DNA of 64,000 nt, from NCBI GenBank assembly GCA_037103525.1, contig JAZKLR010000502.1, forward strand, positions 434,001-498,000. Reading direction: 5' to 3'. The stretch's first letter is position 1, and the number at the start of each line of letters is the position of its first letter. Position numbers and translations under genes: made by a program. Positions 35,121 through 47,795 of the stretch are shown here, piece after piece. Under the pieces are notes generated by a model. That model was not told the DNA's origin. It saw only the letters and a program-made list of their open reading frames with translations, and did not search any database. Source of the DNA: Ganaspis brasiliensis. Lineage: Eukaryota; Arthropoda; Insecta; Hymenoptera; Figitidae.

Positions 35121-37024
35121 CACCGTCCGACACGATTTTTCACACACAAAAAAACCAAACATTTTCGGAAACTAGGACCAAAAAAAAAAATACCCGTATC
35201 TGGCCGTTTTGCTAGATCAAGTCGTTTGTGGCTTTTAGGGGTGAAAACAACCCTTAAATGAAAAATGTCATGATATTTTTGTAAAAAATATTAATTTTTT
35301 ATAAAATTTGATATCTAGGGGTTTTCGGGCTCGCTAATTACAAATCCGATGTAAGTTTTTCAAAATTCAAAATTTCGGATCCAATATGGCGGACAACTTT
35401 TTTAAAAATAGATTTTATTTGCCTGAAACTCTTTACTCGGGGGTTTCTGGGGTCGCTGATTACGAATCTGTTGTCAGATTTTTAAAATTCAAAATGGTGA
35501 ATCCAATATGGCGGACAACTTTTTTAAAAATATACCCTAATAGCACCGACTGTGCCGGGAACGTTCCTGGAATGGTCCGCCGGTCCCTGGGGTACGTTCA
35601 CATGGACCGTTCCAATATACCTGACAAATACGTTCGGGATTTCACTAGGCTAGGAACGTTCCGCGGAACGTTCCTGGAATGTTCCGAGGAACTTTAAATA
35701 CACATTAAAAAATAATTAATGTTAATATCTTGCGCAGTAGTTTTCTATCGCACCTAGAGCTGCGCAGTTGATTTTAGTGACCACTGTTCTATAGAAGCAA
35801 TCATATTAAAAACATTAAATAATATTAATAAAAAAATTTTCAGCTTTTTCCGCATACTTTTTCCGCAACCCGTTCTGCGATTTTTTGAATGTGTATTCAA
35901 AGTTCCTCGGAACATTCCATGAACGTTCCGTGGGAACGTTCCTAGCCTAGTGAAATCCGGAACGGATTTGTCAGGTATATTGGAGCGGTCCAAGGGAACG
36001 TACCCAAGGGGCCAGCAGCCCATTCCAGGAACGTTCCCGGCCTAGTCGGTGCTATTAGGGTATTCAATTGTCCTGAAACTCGTTACTCGGAGGTTTTTGG
36101 GGTCTCTGATGACTAATCTGATGTAAAATTTTCAAAATTTAAAATGACGGACCTCATAGAGATGAAGATTACAAAAAAATTTAAACATTTCCACAATTGT
36201 GTCTTTGCATATTGGACATTTTTTTAATAACGAAGCAAACTTTGTATTAGGTAAGTATATTCGATAATGGGAAGCTTAAGTTAGAAAAATAATTAATATA
36301 AAGTGATTGTTTAACACTTCTTTTTAAAGTAATAATATCAACGATTGACATTAATTTGATATATATATACTATTTTCTTTAGCTATGCAACTGAATATCA
36401 AAATATAAAAAATGTCATTTGTTTTTTGTTTGTATAGCAGAATTGTGAGTGTTCTTGAATAAAAATGCATTGTCCTAAACGTAATTCTTTTTTTTATTTT
36501 CGCCATATTGGATCCACCATTTTAAATTTTGAAAATCTGACATCAGATTAGTCATCAGCGACCCCAAAAACCTCTGATTAACGAGTTTCAGGAAAATTAA
36601 ATCTATTTTTAAAAAAGTTGTCCGCCATATTGGATCCACCATTTTGAATTTTAAAAATCTGACAACAGATTCGTAATCAGCGACCCCAGAAACCCCCGAG
36701 TAAAGAGTTTCAGGCAAATTAAATCTATTTTTAAAAAAGTTGTCCGCCATATTGGATCCGAAATTTTGAATTTTGAAAAACTTACATCGGATTTGTAATC
36801 AGCGAGACCGAAAACCCCTAGTTATCAAGTTTTATAAAAAATTAATATTTTTTACAAAAATATTTTGTCACTTTTCATTTAAGGGTTGTTTTCACCCCTA
36901 AAAACCACAAACGACTTGATCTAGCAAAACGGCCAGACACGGGTATTTTTTTTTTGGTCCTAGTTTCCGAAAATGTTTGATTTTTTTGTGTGTGAAAAAA
37001 AAAGTTAATTTTTGTCGGACGGTG
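35121..37024. mobile_element. 1.9-kb foldback inserted in one arm, TSD TTA
   Basis: Ends CACCGTCCGACA / TGTCGGACGGTG, with TTA at 35118-35120 and 37025-37027. The left palindrome arm near 25290-25315 keeps the unfilled site (CATTCATAATAGTTTG), which proves the insertion and the 3-bp duplication. Inside are inverted copies of the GGTCGCTGATTACGAAT / ATGGCGGATCCAATATGG module and a further nested element. TWA duplications suit PIF/Harbinger, CAC ends suit CACTA; undecided. Confidence 0.9.
35532..36064. mobile_element. Nested TACCC-family element (~530 bp)
   Basis: TACCCTAATAGCACCGAC faces GTCGGTGCTATTAGGGTA. Inside are dense GGAACGTTCC palindromes (about ten GAACGTTC words). It interrupts one module unit of the 35121-37024 element between TTTTTAAAAATA and TTCAATTGTCCTG. 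Confidence 0.8.
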
Positions 37025-38429
37025 TTATGAATGTTTATAAATGACCTTAGGTATTATTAATAAGTGTTTGAAAATATTTTTTTTAGACATTTTGAAAAAA
37101 TTTCTTTAGACATTTTTAAAAATGTCGAAAAATTAAATTTAAGAATGGAACAAAAAAAAATTAATTTAATTTTTGCACATTACACTTTTTAAAATTAAAA
37201 ATATGAAAATAAATTGTTTTTATTCTTGTCAGAACATAAGAACTTACATAAGAAATTACATAAGAACTTACATAAGAACTTACGTAAGACCTTTTGCCAA
37301 ATTCTCCGTAAGATCTTACATAAGAATTCACATCAGAACTAACATATGTTACTAGGTAAGATCTTACCTAAGATCCTACATCAGATCCTACGTAAGGTTT
37401 TTAAATAGGGTACGACTCCATATTTATTTAGTACGCCGTAGTAAGTGAAAATATTAAAGTTTCTATTTATTACATACAAGTGTAACACTAGTACGATACT
37501 AGTACGTCGTACAAATGTAATAAAAATGTAACAAAAATGTACATACATACTGACACTATACTAATTTAGTATCAGTACTTCGAAAATCAGTACCTTTATA
37601 TACGTATGGTACTAGTATAGTGCAAATGTACATGGTGTGTACAGTAATTGTACGCTGGTTATCTGGGTCCTAAGTGGTAAAGCTAATTACAAATAAATGA
37701 CACAAGTTTATAAGGGTTTTTGGGGTCGCTGATTACGTATTTGATGTCAAATTTCCATTTTGACAGTTGACAGCTGCCAAATAAAGTGTCAACTTTGCCA
37801 AAGAGAATTTCATTTTTATGAAAGTGAACGTATAAAGGTTTTTGAGGTCACTTATTAAGAATATGATGTCAAATTGGCATTTTGCCAGTTGACAGCTGCT
37901 AAATAAAGTGTCAACTTTGCCAAAAAGCATTTCATTTTTATGAAAGTGACTGCATTAAGGTTTTTAAGGTCGCTGATTACGAATATGATTTCAAATAGAA
38001 ATTTCGGTCAGCTGTCAAATAAACTGTGAACTTTGACAATAAACATTCTATTCCTATGAAAATTACAGTTCACGAGTTTTCGGAGTCGCTGATTTGAAAT
38101 ACAATGTCAAATTAACATTTTCACGGTTGACAGCTCTCAAATCAACTGTCAACTTTGCTAAATAGAAATTACTTTTTCTAAAAAGAACAGGAAAATGGCT
38201 TTTGGGGTCACTGATATCAAATATAATATCAAATCGACACTTTAACAAATGATAACTGTTCAATCAACTCTCAATTATATGAAAAGTTGATAAAGTATTT
38301 TCTTTACTATGACAGCTGTCAACCATCTTATTGTTAATATGTCTCCAAATTCATTAGCAGAGTCTCATCAAACTCTTTTACAATATTTTGTAAAAGAGAA
38401 TCACTTTTAGGAAAGTTGAAACTTTGTGA

Positions 38430-40590
38430 CGAACCTCACAATTACACTTGACTTTTAAATTACACTGATAATTTATTTTAAGTAAAAATAAATTAAACTC
38501 AACTTTGAGGTTAAGTTATACTCTCGACTTATTTTTAAACTGTCAAAACGTGGTCTAGCAGAAATATTTGCCAGACAGCCGCGCATCCTGACACGCGCAT
38601 CGCCGGAAGATGGCGCAAAGTAATATGATCGAGCAGCCCCTTACCAGAGCCGCGTCTATATATCGACCTGCACGCCTGTAGATCGGGGAGTCGGCCCCAA
38701 GGGGCAAACCGAGGAACGTCTCGAAAAAGTCTCTCTGACTCCTCCAGATATCATAGTCTTGGTCCTTCAAGAAATGGTATCTGGAAACCGTTCCGGAGAT
38801 TTTAGCATTGGTCCTCCAATGAAAAATCAAAGGAAAACTTTTGCTTTCCTCTAGCCAGGATCGTCCTGAGATTTGTCACGGTTCACCGTGGAGTCTCAGA
38901 CACGATAAAATTCTGGACATCTACTTCGTAGACTAAGGAATCCTGACTTGAGTAAAGTTACTCCGTGACGAATTCCTGATCATCCCCTACTGAAAAATCC
39001 TATATAGGATCCTACATAGGATCCTATATAGAATCCATATGGATTCCTATGAGAATCCACGTAGGATCCTATATAGGATCCTATATAGGTATTGTCCTAT
39101 AGGAATCCATGTGGATTCTCATAGGAATCTATGTGGATTCCTATAGGTCGCCTATAGGACACGTCCTATATAGGATCCTATGTGGACTCTCCTATAGGAA
39201 TACATGTAGGATCTTATATATGATCCTACATAGGCGTCACAAAAAAATTTTTGTACACCCCCCTACATCGGATCCTACGTAGGTTCCCATATAGGATCCT
39301 ATATAGGATCTTTTATGGGCACCCAAAAAAAAATTATGTACACAGAATTAATTGTTTTTTTTAACAACTTTATTCAAGTATACATTAAGCACCATTATAA
39401 GGACGAAAAATATTTACTGCGCAGGCGTAAGTATTGTAGAATACGTAAAAGACGACTGCGCATGAGGAAGAGGTATAAAAAATTTTTTTGGGGGTACCCA
39501 TGTAGGATCTTATATGGGTTCCCATATAGGATCCTGTATAGGAACCTACGTAGGATCATATGTAGGAGGGTGTACAAAAATTTTTTGGGACGCCTATGCA
39601 GGATCCTATATGAGATCCTACATGTATTCCTATAGGAGAGTCCACATAGGATCCTATATAGGACTTGTCCTATAGGCGACCTATAGGAATCCACATAGAT
39701 TCCTATGAGAATCCACATGGATTCCTATAGAACAATACCTATAAAGGATCCTATATAGGATCCTACGTGGATTCTCATAGGAATCCATATGGATTCTATA
39801 TAGGATCCTATGTAGGATCCTATATAGGATTTTTCAGTAGGGTCGTCGTGGTCCTTCACGAATGATCAGAGAATTCGAGAAAATTGCTAGAACACTTATG
39901 ACGTAGGAAAGTGTTCGAAACAATTTTAAAATCTCCCGCGCCGGGACATTGACGTAGATTGTCACATGGGCTTCCCCAGTGCTATGTCATTGGAGAACAG
40001 ACTATGCTAGGTGAACACCCGCGTTGTTTAACTGTTCTTCAAATAAATTCACCTCGCACCTGAAATTACGCGTTCAGATTAATTGATTTTTACCGGACTG
40101 AAGCGCGTAATTAACGTAGTAATGAATTAATTAATTTCCTTCTTACCTGATAATTAATATCATTTTACGTACCCGCGAATTGACTATACGTGTCTAGATG
40201 GTCAATTTTATTTTAACATCACGGTGAATGACGACGGCAATATTTTTTAGCGGTTCGTCCGTAATTTATATTGTTTTGGAGACGGAGTTTACTGAATCGA
40301 TCCGCGACCGAAAATACTGGATAATTCTAGTTGAATAAAATATATATTATTTTATTTTTGTAATCCACATTATTCCTTTTTTTATGATTTGTTTATAGAT
40401 TCCAAAATTACCGAATTCACCAGAGTTCTGGCAGGACGTAGTCCTGGATTTAGGAGGAAAAAGAAACGATTTCTTTTATTTACGCCGGCTCATCAAGCAC
40501 TCTTTATTGTATTTTTTTAATTTATTATATTCTAAATGTTTTATTCTTTTATTTTGTTATTATACTTTTTTTAATTAAATCTATTTTAGA
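38430..40590. other. Unassigned moderately GC-rich sequence, possibly LTR-derived
   Basis: Excluding the palindrome at 38995-39842, this has ordinary-complexity sequence (TGTGACGAACCTCAC at 38432, AATAAAA near 40335, TGGCAGGACGTAGTCC near 40430). The TGTGACG start and a polyadenylation signal hint at a retroviral-type LTR, but no partner LTR or 5-bp duplication was found. No coding frame. Confidence 0.3.
38995..39842. mobile_element. 848-bp element made of GGATCCTATATAGG palindromes
   Basis: Ends CCCTACTGAAAAATCC / GGATTTTTCAGTAGGG. About 40 short self-complementary words (CCTATATAGG, GGATCC, TCCTATAGGA) run through both arms. Flanks TCATC and TCGTC could be a diverged 5-bp duplication. The overlapping 106- and 107-aa frames on opposite strands (39315-39635, 39395-39718) are translations of this repeat (Tyr-Arg-Ile-Leu periodicity), not genes. 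Confidence 0.8.
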
Positions 40591-43218
40591 TAATATTGCA
40601 GAATCGTTACTTTTCCGAATTTTAAAGTTTTTTAATCGGATCCAACTCTAAGTGGTGTATTTTAGCACCAAAACAAATAATTAGGTGGGGGAGCCTGAAA
40701 AAGTTTACTGCCGGAAGCCAAGGATGGAAAATTATTTGAAAATTATCGTTTTTCGCGATTATCTCGATAAATAATAAAAAAAACCTTAAAGCACTTCAAA
40801 GAAAAGTTGTAGATCTTATCAATGTACACTTTTTATGTCCTATACATTTTTTAAAAAAAGTGGAAGCATTTCGAGAAAAATACAAAAAACTGAAAAACAC
40901 TATGAAAATGGAAGATTTTTACATTAAAAAGTTGATATCTTCCAGTATGTACTAAAGCAAACTTTTTAAACGTTTTTTACGTGTATTGACAGATATGTTA
41001 CATATTCACGTAACTTAAGCCCAAAGCACAATGAATACGGTTACGGGAGCAGGGCATGAGATAATAAAGGACAGAGACTGTTTCTGTCCTTTTCTGTCTC
41101 ATGCTTTGGTTCCGTACACTATTTCTATCTGCTTAGGCCTTTATGTAGGAAACTAGGAAGTGTGCATTATGGATCGGTCAAAGCTGGCTGTGTATTTTAA
41201 CACCAAAACAAATAATCCGGTGGGGGAGGTTGAAAAAGTTAGATAAAAAACAGCGTTTTTTAGAAAAAATTTCATTTTTTTAGCTGTAAGGATAAATCTT
41301 GTTTAGACCATTTTTTGGTGAAAATCACTTTAAAATAATATATTATGAATATGAAACTCATTAACTTAACAGAAATTTATACAGTAAAGCATATTTTAAC
41401 AGCTATATATAAGTTCAGAATTGAGTACTGCTAATGCACAGAGATGGGTAGTTACAAAACCCACTAGGAAAATTCTCATTTTGAGTATCACTTCTACGTT
41501 GCTTCAGTCTATGTTTACAGTGATGGGAAGTTACGCGTAACTCGAGGTTTTCTACGTATGTTACATAGTATACTACATGAGGTAACATACGTAAATAACC
41601 CCCCACTCCCAAAAAATGCATGGATGTAACAAAACAAAGACCTAAACTACTAGGTAACATACCGTAACAAACCATGGTAAAATACTTCGGTAATTATTTA
41701 GAATCGCGGCTTTTGCGAATTTTTAAGTTTTTTGATCGGGACCAAGCCTAAGTGGTGTATTTCAGCACCAAATTAAATAATCAGGTGAGGGAGGTTGAAA
41801 AAGTTTACCTGCTTTTTTTATTTTTACAAAAAATATCAATTTTTTAATATGATCAAATTTTACTGATTTAACCAATTTTCTTTACTTACATCACTTTAAA
41901 CATTTTAATATCAGTTTTAGATTTATTGGTTTAATAAATATTAACACCTTTACTATTATTTTTATAGGTGTAAACATGCTCAGGGTTGTATAGGAGACTG
42001 TAGTGATACACAGAGGTGGGTAGTATTCACCTGACCTCAAGTGACCGGTGACCGTCACAGAACCGAAATAATATAACAATAATTATTGTCAAAAAATACA
42101 GTAATTACATTAACAATGTGTTCCTATCGGCCAGCTTGAAAAAAAGAGAGAGTGAGGAGGACAGTCCTAGGGGGGGGGGGGGTGGGGTGCCACTAAACAG
42201 ACTGATATAAAATGCGCCGACTTCACGTATTAGTGGCACCCCAACCCCCTCCTAGGACTGTCCTTCTCACTCTCTCTTTTTTTCAAGCTGGCCGATAGGA
42301 ACACATTCCTAATTACTGTATTTACTGTATTACTGTATTTTTTGATAATAATTATTGTTATATTATTTTGGTTCTATGACGGTCACCGGTCAGTTGCCGC
42401 CAGTGCTTCGTCACTATACAACTCTGGCCTTAGGGTGAAGTTCCATACGACGGTGTAGGGTATCAGTGGATTACAATAGACCAATCATATAATTGGTCAC
42501 AATGGAAAGTTTTTTCTGATTGTTCTATTCTTTTCCCCTGATAATCTACTCCTTCGCATGGGTCTTCACCCTTACGTAAGTGATCACTTTTAAAAGGATG
42601 CGTAACTGCCTGTCTTAGTACAGTTAAAAAATTGAAGTTTTTTGTAAAAATAAAAAAGCAGGTAAACTTTTTCAACGTCCCCCACCGGATTATTTACTTT
42701 GGTGCTAAAATACACCACTTAGGCAAGCAATAGCAATAAAAAATATTATTATATATATATACATATACTTCATCTAGAATTATTTAAAATTTGCTTCTAT
42801 AAACAATATATTAATAATATTTTTTAAAAAAACCAAAATTCTAGTTCGTGCCTCCTGGTTTTCTACGTAGATTACGTAAATACGTAATGTATCTGGCACA
42901 CGCATTACACGTAGAAAACGTTTAAAGATATGCTTTTGTACATACTTCAAGATATTTACCTTTTAACGTAAGAATCTTTAACTTTTATAGTGTTTTTCAG
43001 TTTTTTGCATTTTTCTCGAAATTTTTCCACTTTTTTTAAAAAATGTATAGGACATAAAAAGTGTATATTAATAAGATCTACAACTTTTCTTTGAAGTGCT
43101 TCAAGGTTTTTCAGGCTCCCCCACCTGATTATTTGTTTTGGTACTAAAATATACCACTTAGACTTAGATCCGATTCAATAACTCGAAAATTCGGAAAAGT
43201 AACGATTCTGCAATATTA
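40591..43218. mobile_element. 2.6-kb inverted-repeat element, iterated subterminal motif
   Basis: TAATATTGCAGAATCGTTAC at 40591 faces CGATTCTGCAATATTA at 43218. The motif AAGTGGTGTATTTTAGCACC ... GGTGGGGGAG occurs near 40650, 41195, 41755, 42700 and 43130, inverted in the right half, so an inner copy (41690-42730) appears nested in an outer one. No coding sequence. Confidence 0.7.
42105..42307. mobile_element. 203-bp palindromic MITE
   Basis: Arms of about 60 bp (AATGTGTTCCTATCGGCCAG ... complement) including an AG-rich block and CCTAGG with a G12 run. It sits inside a larger palindrome (about 42035-42395, AACAATAATTATTGTC and its complement). No clear duplication. Confidence 0.75.
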
Positions 43219-43359
43219 CCCTATGTTATATTGTATTATTATTTTTTTTGTACTTTTCTTAATTCTGTTTACAATATATTATTTGTTATTTCTTACTAAT
43301 AGAAATCATGTGAGTTTTACTGACTTTACCTAACCCACAGCGACAGTAGAAATTAAGTA

Positions 43360-44266
43360 GGGGAGAGTGGCCATCAATGTACCAGTTTTTTCAATGAACC
43401 ATTCCAATTTTCTCAGAAACAATTAAATAAAAATTCTCCTAATTTTAAATATAAATGAAGTTTGCGTAATCACACTACGTCCATAAATTTGAGACGTGTG
43501 GATTTATTCTTTACAGAGAAAACTGAAGAAAACTGTTTTTGATGCACTGAAGAAAAAATTTACCTAAAATACAAACACGTTTTTTAATTGAAATAAGGCA
43601 ATTTAAAAATAAATGTACTTACGATTTATTTTGTTTTGGGCCTTAACTACAATATTCTAATGAGATAAATATTTTGAAATATTGGATTAAGTTATGAAAA
43701 ACCATTTTTGTTGCAAATGTCATGTTGATTCAATGTACCGGGGAACAATGAACCACCTGGAATTTTAGTGTATTTTCGATTTCTAGAGTGATATGCCTGA
43801 TTTAAAACTAGGCATGCGTACAGCATGTTACAGCGATTGTTATCAGTACTTTTCTCAACATAGCAAAACTAAAATGACATTTTAGCTAGTTAACTTAAAG
43901 TTGAGGTATATTTATGTTATACATTATCAATTAAAAAGTGTTAAGTAATATTTTTTTATAGTATTTGATAGAAAATAAGTTTTTTTACAAAGTGAAAATT
44001 GCAATATTATTATTGTTGAACATTTTTAGTGTTTTTATAGAGGTGGTTCATTGTGTACCCAGGTTGTTGAAAATGAAAATAGCTTGTTAGTTTAGAAAGA
44101 TCCTAAATTTTATTATTTAATCAAAATAAATCGTGTATAATATGTGTGCATTACCTAGAGAAGTGTTGTAGTTTTATATTGATGCAAAGAAGTGCTTGAA
44201 ATTGGTGAAATTGAATAAGTACTATGACCTTGAAAAAAAACCGGTACATTGATGGCCACTCTCCCC
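43360..44266. mobile_element. 907-bp MITE, TIR GGGGAGAGTGGCCATC
   Basis: Ends GGGGAGAGTGGCCATCAATG / complement, about 35 bp, with TA at 43358-43359 and 44267-44268 (AAG beyond on both sides keeps a 3-bp alternative open). Internal inverted motifs CAATGTACC and GGTTCATTG. No transposase. Confidence 0.75.
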
Positions 44267-46130
44267 TAAAGCAATTTATGGTCAAAAATCTAGTTTACCA
44301 GTATAAGGGAATATAATTTGAGAACCTTGGCTCCGGCGAGCAAATTCGGAGCATAGCAAAATTTCACTTCGTTACAAGTTGATATCAAGTTGTATTCAAT
44401 TTGACATTATATTCCTAATTAGAGACTACAAAAACTCTGTAACTGTAATTTTCTTACAAGTATATTGCTTTTTATAAGAGTTCACATTTGATTTGACACC
44501 TGTCAACTATCAAAATGGTAATTTGGACATTATATTCTTAATGAGCGACTCCAAAAAACCTCAAACTTTCACTTTCATAAAAATGAACTGCTATTTGTCA
44601 AAGTTGACACTTTATTTGACAGCTGTCAACTTTTAAAATGCCAATTTGACATCTAGTACGTAATCAGCGATCCTGGAACCCGTTTACTGTCCCTTTCATA
44701 AAAATGAAACGCTCTTTGTGAAAGTTGACACTTTATTTGACAGCTGTCAATTTTCAAAATGCCAATTTGACATCTAATACGTAATCAGCGATCCCGAAAA
44801 CCCGTTTACTGTCATATTTATAAAAATGGAATGGTTTTTGGCAAAGTTGACAGTTTATTTGACAGCTGACATCAACCAAAATGCCAATTTGACATCATAT
44901 TTGTAATCAGGAACCCCAAAAACCTTTATACATGTATTTCAGTTTTATAAAACTGAAATACTTTTTGACAAAGTTGACCTTTTATTTGCTAGCTGTCAAC
45001 TGTCAAAATGACAATTTGACATAAAACGCGTAATCAGCGACCCCAAAAACCCTTATAAACTTGTGTCATTTGTTTGTCATTAGCTTTACTATTTAGGAGG
45101 CGTAAATAAATTTTTGTATGTTTCGGGTGCCATTTTGGATACGACATTTTGAATTTTCAAATTTGATGCCTAATTCTTATAAAGGGACCCAAAAACCTTT
45201 CAGGTACGGTATTTCATAAATAATTTTTGACATTAGTTTTGGTAATCGAGCTAACTAAATACATATAAAGCAATTTTTTGAGGTTATGTTACAAAAATTT
45301 AAAAATGTAGCACTCTAGGCTTATAGCGCAATTTTTGCTGAGAATTTCAAATAAGAAAAAGTTAAAATCCTTTAAGATTTGAATTGTCAGTAGACTTTTA
45401 TCCAGCAGCATTGTTTTTTTACCACTGTGTGTCGTACGCGTCAGGATAGAAAAACTGTTTCTAATTGTTTAGCATAATTGGTACCCAATTTTTTGATTTG
45501 GCGTTTTAAAGGACAAAGTTTTAGGTTTCATTGCGTGCTATGCAAAAAAATGCCATAAACGCACTTTTTGGCATCTTTAAAGCGTTGTTGTTTAAAAACT
45601 AGAGCTAATCCAATATTTTTAAGGTCAGATTCGTTTTCTATGGAAAAAATCCTATAAAAATCGGCTATAGTATTTAAGGCAACATGAAACTTTTGAAATT
45701 TTGTCGGCTTGTGTTATTAAATAACAAATATATTATTAGTATAACAAATTTTTGATTTTCACAATTTCAAAAAAAAATCGAAAAGTTCATTATCGAAACT
45801 ATCGAACAACTAATTGACCAACAGGAAACGCAAGAAATGAGTTACGCGTGAACGTAGCTGAAAGGGTTCTCGTTTTTCTTTTAGGAGATAGAATCCTGAA
45901 TTCCAACGTTCTGTCAAATGAAATTGTTGAATTAAGATCATTAAATTTAGTGTTTTTCGCGGGGATCGGGATTGTACAAGGGGGGTAGAATGATTTTTCC
46001 AATATTCATGTCTGTAATTTGGGGATTGACTTGGTGGGGGGTGGTTATTTTTAAACAATGTATCAAATTTATTTTATGTATTTACATCCCTCTTTTGATC
46101 TTAACTAATGTTATGAATCGGAATTAAAAT

Positions 46131-46545
46131 TTGATATCTTCCAATCTTCCTATTGGCGTTAATAAAACTTTTTACTGCTATGTTCCGAAGATCCTTATCG
46201 TGTTGCGCTCAGCATTAGTGTTGATTATTTTTCGCCTAATAGAATTTTTAATTCATCGTTCAACCTTAATATTAAAACGTTGGACCTGGACTACAATGAA
46301 CTCAATTTCAATTTTAGAAAAACAAATTCATCTGGATTGTGTGTTTATCATGTTAACATCATGTTTATCTCTATAAAGCTAGACTGTGATTTAATTTATT
46401 CACAAAGCAGCTTGTGTCTTTAACATGTATTTAGATTAGATTTATTATACTTAATTGTAAAATTTAATGTGTAGTTACACTTGTATGTTGGACTGCGAGT
46501 GTTATTTTGATAAATACATAAATAAATAAATGAATAATAACCATT
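46131..46545 (+). pseudogene. Possible 3' end of a non-LTR retrotransposon
   Basis: Ends in an iterated tail (GATAAATACATAAATAAATA) at 46510-46545, as CR1/RTE/Jockey-type elements do. Upstream frames (YFSPNRIFNSSFNLNIK near 46240) resemble the short C-terminus of a reverse-transcriptase ORF only vaguely. Weak call; it could be anonymous sequence with a microsatellite. Confidence 0.25.
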
Positions 46546-47339
46546 TCTATCGATGAAACTAGCAAACATGGATTTTATTTGGGCATATGTGCAAAAATTT
46601 TCAACAAGTAGTAACTTTAGGGCAGTTTTATTCCGTGTTCAGTGTATCAAAATAAGTTATATAGGTCAAATTACTTGTCAGAGCGTGAACTTTAAGATCC
46701 AGAAGATTCCTGTTAAGTTTTTTGAAACCCTTAAAAAGCCCGGTAAAAAGCCTTGCATTAGTGAGTATTAAAGTTTCTACACTTTAATGACAAATTTAAT
46801 TCATTTTAATTTTATTAAATCCCTGATTGTGCAAAATATTTTTAATGACTAAAATTAAGATTAGTTTGTTGTACATTGAACGCCCTATGCGAAATTTTAA
46901 TGCACTTTAATAATGTTATTTTGAATCAAAACCTGCGATCGAACCTGATGTGAACAGTAATGCTTTTACCTGATATAAATTTGATGTTTCTCGATCATAA
47001 AAGACAAAATAAATGAGCAACTGTTGATTAATTAGAAATAATAGAGCCTCACAAGTAGGGTAACTGAATTCTTTTGCTATAAAAAAAGCTAAATATTATT
47101 TCTTGAACATTATTTTTGAAACTTGGAAAAATAGTTTTAAAATATTTAGCCTTTTATTATATCAGAAAAAAAAAGTTTGTACGACACTTTCATTTTTGTC
47201 TTTAATGATATTTAGCACAATCAAGAAATTATTAATTAATGTTAATATTTATTGAATTTGGCAATAATCTTAGAATCTTAATTAGTTAATTGTCTGTTAC
47301 CAGACATACATCTAACGACCCGCTACAAGCCGTCACTTG

Positions 47340-47445
47340 TAGGCAACGTATATGTTACTGTCTGTAAGCGCATCAATAGCCGTTTGGATGCAGCTCAGGA
47401 CTGAAGAGCGAGGGTTCACAAGTTCAATTCTCCTAGCTTCCTTTT
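47340..47445 (+). ncRNA. Possible tRNA-derived SINE head (weak)
   Basis: TAGCCGTTTGG (A-box-like) and AGTTCAATTCT (B-box-like) are about 45 bp apart near 47378-47440. Neither matches consensus fully, and no cloverleaf was convincing. Confidence 0.2.
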
Positions 47446-47795
47446 GTTTTTGAGTAAATGATTAAAACGCATTAAACTGCAACTGATTTAATTCGTTTTC
47501 TTTGAATTAAAAAGTTTGGCACAATCAGGGATTTAAAAGTATTAAACTTTTAATACTTTTTAATGATGGCCTTTTTACCAGACAGATTTTGACTTCTAGA
47601 AAAATTGAAAATTTTCTTATGTATTTTACATGGGAAAATTGAGATACCCGGCGGCACCAGTAAATATCGAAATTTGGAAAAAGTCCAAAAATACATATTT
47701 ACTTTTTTTGCATTGGAACAAATTACGGGGGTTTTATGCCCTTTTCTAAGAAAAAACACTTTACAATATATTTTTGAAATACCCTACTGATTAGT

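Larger units (their letters stand above)
24918..37412. mobile_element. Giant 12.5-kb palindrome (foldback-like)
   Basis: Left arm 24918-29870 mirrors right arm 30955-37412 around a spacer of about 1.1 kb. Ends TACCCTATTTAAAAACCTTACGT / complement. Flanks CGACTCTAG (24909-24917) and CGACTCCAT (37413-37421) match at 7 of 9, suggesting a Mutator-like 9-bp duplication. Near the ends are iterated CTTATGTAAGTT words. Arms are very similar: mirrored frames at 27924-28112/32697-32885 and 28930-29115/31697-31882 differ by one and two residues. Differences are a 1.9-kb insertion on the right (35121-37024) and a 455-bp segment only on the left (25688-26143). It carries a solo LTR and gene exons. Confidence 0.85.
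37668..45108. mobile_element. 7.4-kb foldback with subterminal ~110-bp repeats
   Basis: Ends CCTAAGTGGTAAAGCTAAT / ATTAGCTTTACTATTTAGG. Each arm (37668-38260; 44500-45108) holds about five units of ~110 bp containing GTTTTTGGGGTCGCTGATTA, GACAGCTGTCAA and AAGTGTCAACTTTG. The core is filled with other elements (38995-39842, 40591-43218, 43360-44266). Confidence 0.75.
24516..45430. repeat. Outermost inverted pair enclosing 21 kb of nested elements
   Basis: 24516-24810 and 45120-45430 are inverted copies: CACTGTGGGGAAAAG... opposite CTTTTATCC...CCACTGTG, with TCTACTGACAATTCAAATC and GCGCTATAAGCCTAG on the left and complements on the right. They read as the two ends of one element now separated by later insertions (24918-37412 and 37668-45108). 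No target duplication is obvious. The terminal CAC(A/T)GTGG motif also ends the foldback at 55693-56646. Confidence 0.65.

Noticed and set aside
24909..37421. Polinton/Maverick or other large self-synthesising transposon
   Set aside because: Long inverted arms suggested it, but no polymerase, integrase, ATPase or capsid-like frame is present, and the flank repeats look like 9 bp, not 6.
39315..39718. Overlapping 106- and 107-aa Arg/Tyr-rich ORFs on both strands
   Set aside because: Open on both strands because the DNA is made of TCCTATATAGGA palindromes with few stops; periodic Tyr-Arg-Ile-Leu is a repeat artefact.
38995..39842. CRISPR-like array
   Set aside because: No constant-repeat/unique-spacer structure; words are palindromic and of variable spacing, in a eukaryotic context.
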